The notes under the pieces were generated by a model that did not search any database, was not told the DNA's origin, and saw only the letters and a list, made by a program, of their open reading frames with translations. Made by a program: the position numbers and the translations under genes. 64,000 nucleotides of DNA from Pseudomonas viridiflava (GTDB lineage: Bacteria > Pseudomonadota > Gammaproteobacteria > Pseudomonadales > Pseudomonadaceae), in NCBI RefSeq assembly GCF_900573885.1, contig NZ_UPSE01000453.1, forward strand, positions 434,001 to 498,000, read 5' to 3'. Of this stretch, positions 62,152-64,000 are shown piece by piece. Position 1 is the first letter of the stretch. Every line of letters starts with the position of its first letter.

Positions 62152-64000
62152 TTAGCGCAACACGCCAATCGCCTTGGCCCGCGCCACCGCTTGGGTGCGC
62201 CGCTCAACGCCGAGTTTGCTGTTGATATGCCGCGCGTGGGTTTTCACGGTGTGCAGGGAAATAAACAGCTGCTCGCTGATTTCCTGATTGGAACAACCTT
62301 TGGCAATCAGTTTGAGCACCGACAGCTCGCGACTGCTGAGGGATTCGGTCTGGATGCTGCTGTCGATCGGCTCATGAACCTCGCCTTCCTCCAGCGCCGG
62401 CAACAGCCCGAGCAGCCGTTCGCGTAACGGGCAATTGGGGCGTGGCAGCAACTGCTCGCGCAGCCACTGCGGCTGCTTGCTGAGCAACTCGTTGAATGGC
62501 AGCAGCCCGCCGCCAATGGCGGATTCCATGCTACTGAACAGTTGCTGCTGAGCTTCGCGCTCGCGGCCCTGGTCCAGCAGCAGCATGGTCAGGTGCACCT
62601 GGGCGAAGCCGCCCATCAACTGGCCGCCCACGCTTTGCGCGCGGGCTATCAGCGAGCGCAAACGCCGCTCGGCGTCCGCCACGCGTCCTTGCGATCGCTC
62701 CAGCACCGCCTGCTGCATTTCGATATGCAGCGGCAGTTGCGGGTTGTACTCCGGCGCAGCGGCGGCCTGCTCGCCACTGTAGGTGGTGGCCAGACGATAC
62801 AGCCAGTCTCCCGCCAGTTCCGTTTGCCCGCGCATCAGCCACAACTCGCACTTCACCACGGTAATCATGGCCAGGTAGTAGATGGCTGGCACGTCCCAGA
62901 TATGCATCAGCCGTTCGGCTTCGGCGAGCTGCGCGAAGGCTTCGTTCAAGCGCCCGCTGCGCCCCTCGATGGTAGCCAGCACGCAATGGCCGATCAGCAC
63001 GCTGGTGTCGCGGCAGGCGCGGGCCTCGCTGATACCCGCGAGCAAACGCGCGCGCCCGGCTTCGGGCTCCAGGCGCAAGGTGAGCAGATAGCCTTCGTAC
63101 AACGTCAGCCGCGCCCGCACCGCGTAAAGGCGTTGCGACGACAGCCCGCGCAAACAATCCAGGCCATGGCGCACTTCCTCCTGCGCGCGCAGCACTTCGC
63201 CACGGGCCTGCAGCACCCGGGCGCGGTCGTAGTACGCAAGGGCTTCAAACAGCGGATTGCCGTAGCGCTGCGCCAGTTCCAACGCATCCCGGTTCAGGCC
63301 ACGGGCGCGCCAAAGGTCATTGCGGGTGATGGCCAGGTTGGCCAGGGTCGACAGGCACATCAGGCGCTGGCCACAGCGCTCCTGCGGCAGCGCAGAAAGC
63401 GCCTCGCTGCAATACGCTTCGGCCAGCGCGCTATCACCGCGCCCCCGGGCGATTACGCCGCTGAGCGCCAGCCACTGGCCGATCATGGAACGTTGCGCAC
63501 GGGCGTTGGCAGCCGGCAGAAAGCGCGACAACTGGCTGGCCAGGTCTTCCGCGGCATCGAGCTGACAGGCCAGCGCCAGCGCCCAGGCGTACAGCACGAT
63601 CAGCCGTGGTGAACTGCCAAGCAGGCTTTCGGGCAAGTCCATTTTCCAGCGCAGCAACATCGCCACGTTCTGCTCGCCGAGCAGTTGTTCTTCAGACAGA
63701 TTTTGCACCAGGCTTGCCGCCACATCGGGCTGACCGGCCCGCAGCGCCTGTTCGATGGCCTCGTCGAGCAAGCCCTGGCCGCTGAACCAGCGGCACGCGC
63801 GCAAGTGCAGCTTCGCCGCCGGCTGGCTCAGGGAAACCGGCAGCCGGGCGCGGAGCAAATCGGAAAACAGATGGTGGTAACGAAACCAGCGGCCCTGTTC
63901 ATCCAGCGGCACGAGGAAAACCTGATGCGCCTGTAGATGCTGGAGGATGGTGGCGCTGTCATGGCTGTCGCGCACGGCGTCGCACAGTTCGACGCAAAAA
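62152..64000 (-). CDS. LuxR-family MalT-like regulator, partial (5' end beyond the window)
   Basis: The C-terminal 615 codons are present and the frame stays open to the window edge (it reads FCVELCDAVRDSHDSATILQ without a start), so the gene begins outside. The visible part is the end of the ATPase module, a TPR-like helical sensor region and a C-terminal LuxR helix-turn-helix (LSSRELSVLKLIAKGCSNQE, LFISLHTVKTHARHI). The DNA-recognition helix and the tail KLGVERRTQAVARAKA are identical to the regulator at 9721-12324, so the two are paralogues. Its target is not visible here. Confidence 0.92.
   Translation of the reverse strand, partial: FCVELCDAVRDSHDSATILQHLQAHQVFLVPLDEQGRWFRYHHLFSDLLRARLPVSLSQPAAKLHLRACRWFSGQGLLDEAIEQALRAGQPDVAASLVQNLSEEQLLGEQNVAMLLRWKMDLPESLLGSSPRLIVLYAWALALACQLDAAEDLASQLSRFLPAANARAQRSMIGQWLALSGVIARGRGDSALAEAYCSEALSALPQERCGQRLMCLSTLANLAITRNDLWRARGLNRDALELAQRYGNPLFEALAYYDRARVLQARGEVLRAQEEVRHGLDCLRGLSSQRLYAVRARLTLYEGYLLTLRLEPEAGRARLLAGISEARACRDTSVLIGHCVLATIEGRSGRLNEAFAQLAEAERLMHIWDVPAIYYLAMITVVKCELWLMRGQTELAGDWLYRLATTYSGEQAAAAPEYNPQLPLHIEMQQAVLERSQGRVADAERRLRSLIARAQSVGGQLMGGFAQVHLTMLLLDQGREREAQQQLFSSMESAIGGGLLPFNELLSKQPQWLREQLLPRPNCPLRERLLGLLPALEEGEVHEPIDSSIQTESLSSRELSVLKLIAKGCSNQEISEQLFISLHTVKTHARHINSKLGVERRTQAVARAKAIGVLR

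Overview
The window is a continuous stretch of a chromosome from a Pseudomonas-like gammaproteobacterium. This rests on a high-GC genome, palindromic REP-type repeats of pseudomonad style, and gene blocks that recur in Pseudomonas: gpx-slyD-ackA-pta-acyltransferase, folM-folX, aapJQMP, malate:quinone oxidoreductase, and a DUF1302/DUF1329 pair beside a MalT-like LuxR regulator. Species cannot be fixed from the sequence alone. No rRNA, tRNA, CRISPR array, prophage or insertion sequence was seen.

Layout. 1-3.7 kb: end of an RND efflux operon (periplasmic adaptor cut by the window edge, then the inner-membrane pump). 3.8-4.7 kb: a short-chain dehydrogenase. 4.7-7.1 kb: a two-gene operon of a periplasmic solute-binding protein and a CHASE-GGDEF diguanylate cyclase. 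7.3-9.05 kb: a CptA/EptC-type phosphoethanolamine transferase, followed by 670 bases of non-coding repeat-rich DNA. 9.7-20.1 kb: a catabolic-looking region on the minus strand with a large LuxR/MalT-type regulator, DUF1329 and DUF1302 envelope proteins, an SDR/lipoprotein/epoxide-hydrolase-like/class II aldolase operon, and a flavodoxin. 20.3-24.3 kb: plus-strand small genes including folM, folX, DUF1244 and HopJ-like. 24.4-28.5 kb: an MFS transporter, hemH and a divergent FAD oxidoreductase. 28.6-32.8 kb: the aapJQMP amino-acid ABC transporter. 33.3-37.2 kb: carboxylesterase, acyl-CoA synthetase and a cNMP-binding/GGDEF protein. 37.3-42.4 kb: YajG lipoprotein, mqo, an old yellow enzyme with its TetR regulator, and a small lipoprotein. 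42.5-48.3 kb: gpx, slyD, a DUF3565 gene with a disturbed start, ackA-pta and an acyltransferase. 48.4-54.3 kb: a hybrid histidine kinase overlapping a REC-PAS-GGDEF-EAL response regulator. 54.6-59.2 kb: OmpA-type lipoprotein, glyoxalase II-like hydrolase, the mqsRA toxin-antitoxin pair, an AraC regulator and a metal-dependent hydrolase. 59.4-64 kb: alpha/beta hydrolase, TetR regulator, a secreted protein of unknown role, and a second MalT-like LuxR regulator cut by the window end.

Themes. Four proteins handle cyclic-di-GMP or its signalling (CHASE-GGDEF, cNMP-GGEEF, hybrid kinase plus GGDEF-EAL effector). Several catabolic or uptake genes carry A-rich AANAANAA sites at their ribosome-binding region, the signature of Hfq/Crc catabolite repression: the 3.8 kb SDR, the LuxR regulator, DUF1329, DUF1302, the MFS transporter and (7 of 8) aapJ. 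Three families of palindromic intergenic repeats punctuate the window, mostly at gene ends. The most unusual single observation is the DUF3565 gene at 43.6 kb, whose only ATG is put out of frame by a tandem GCGCA unit.
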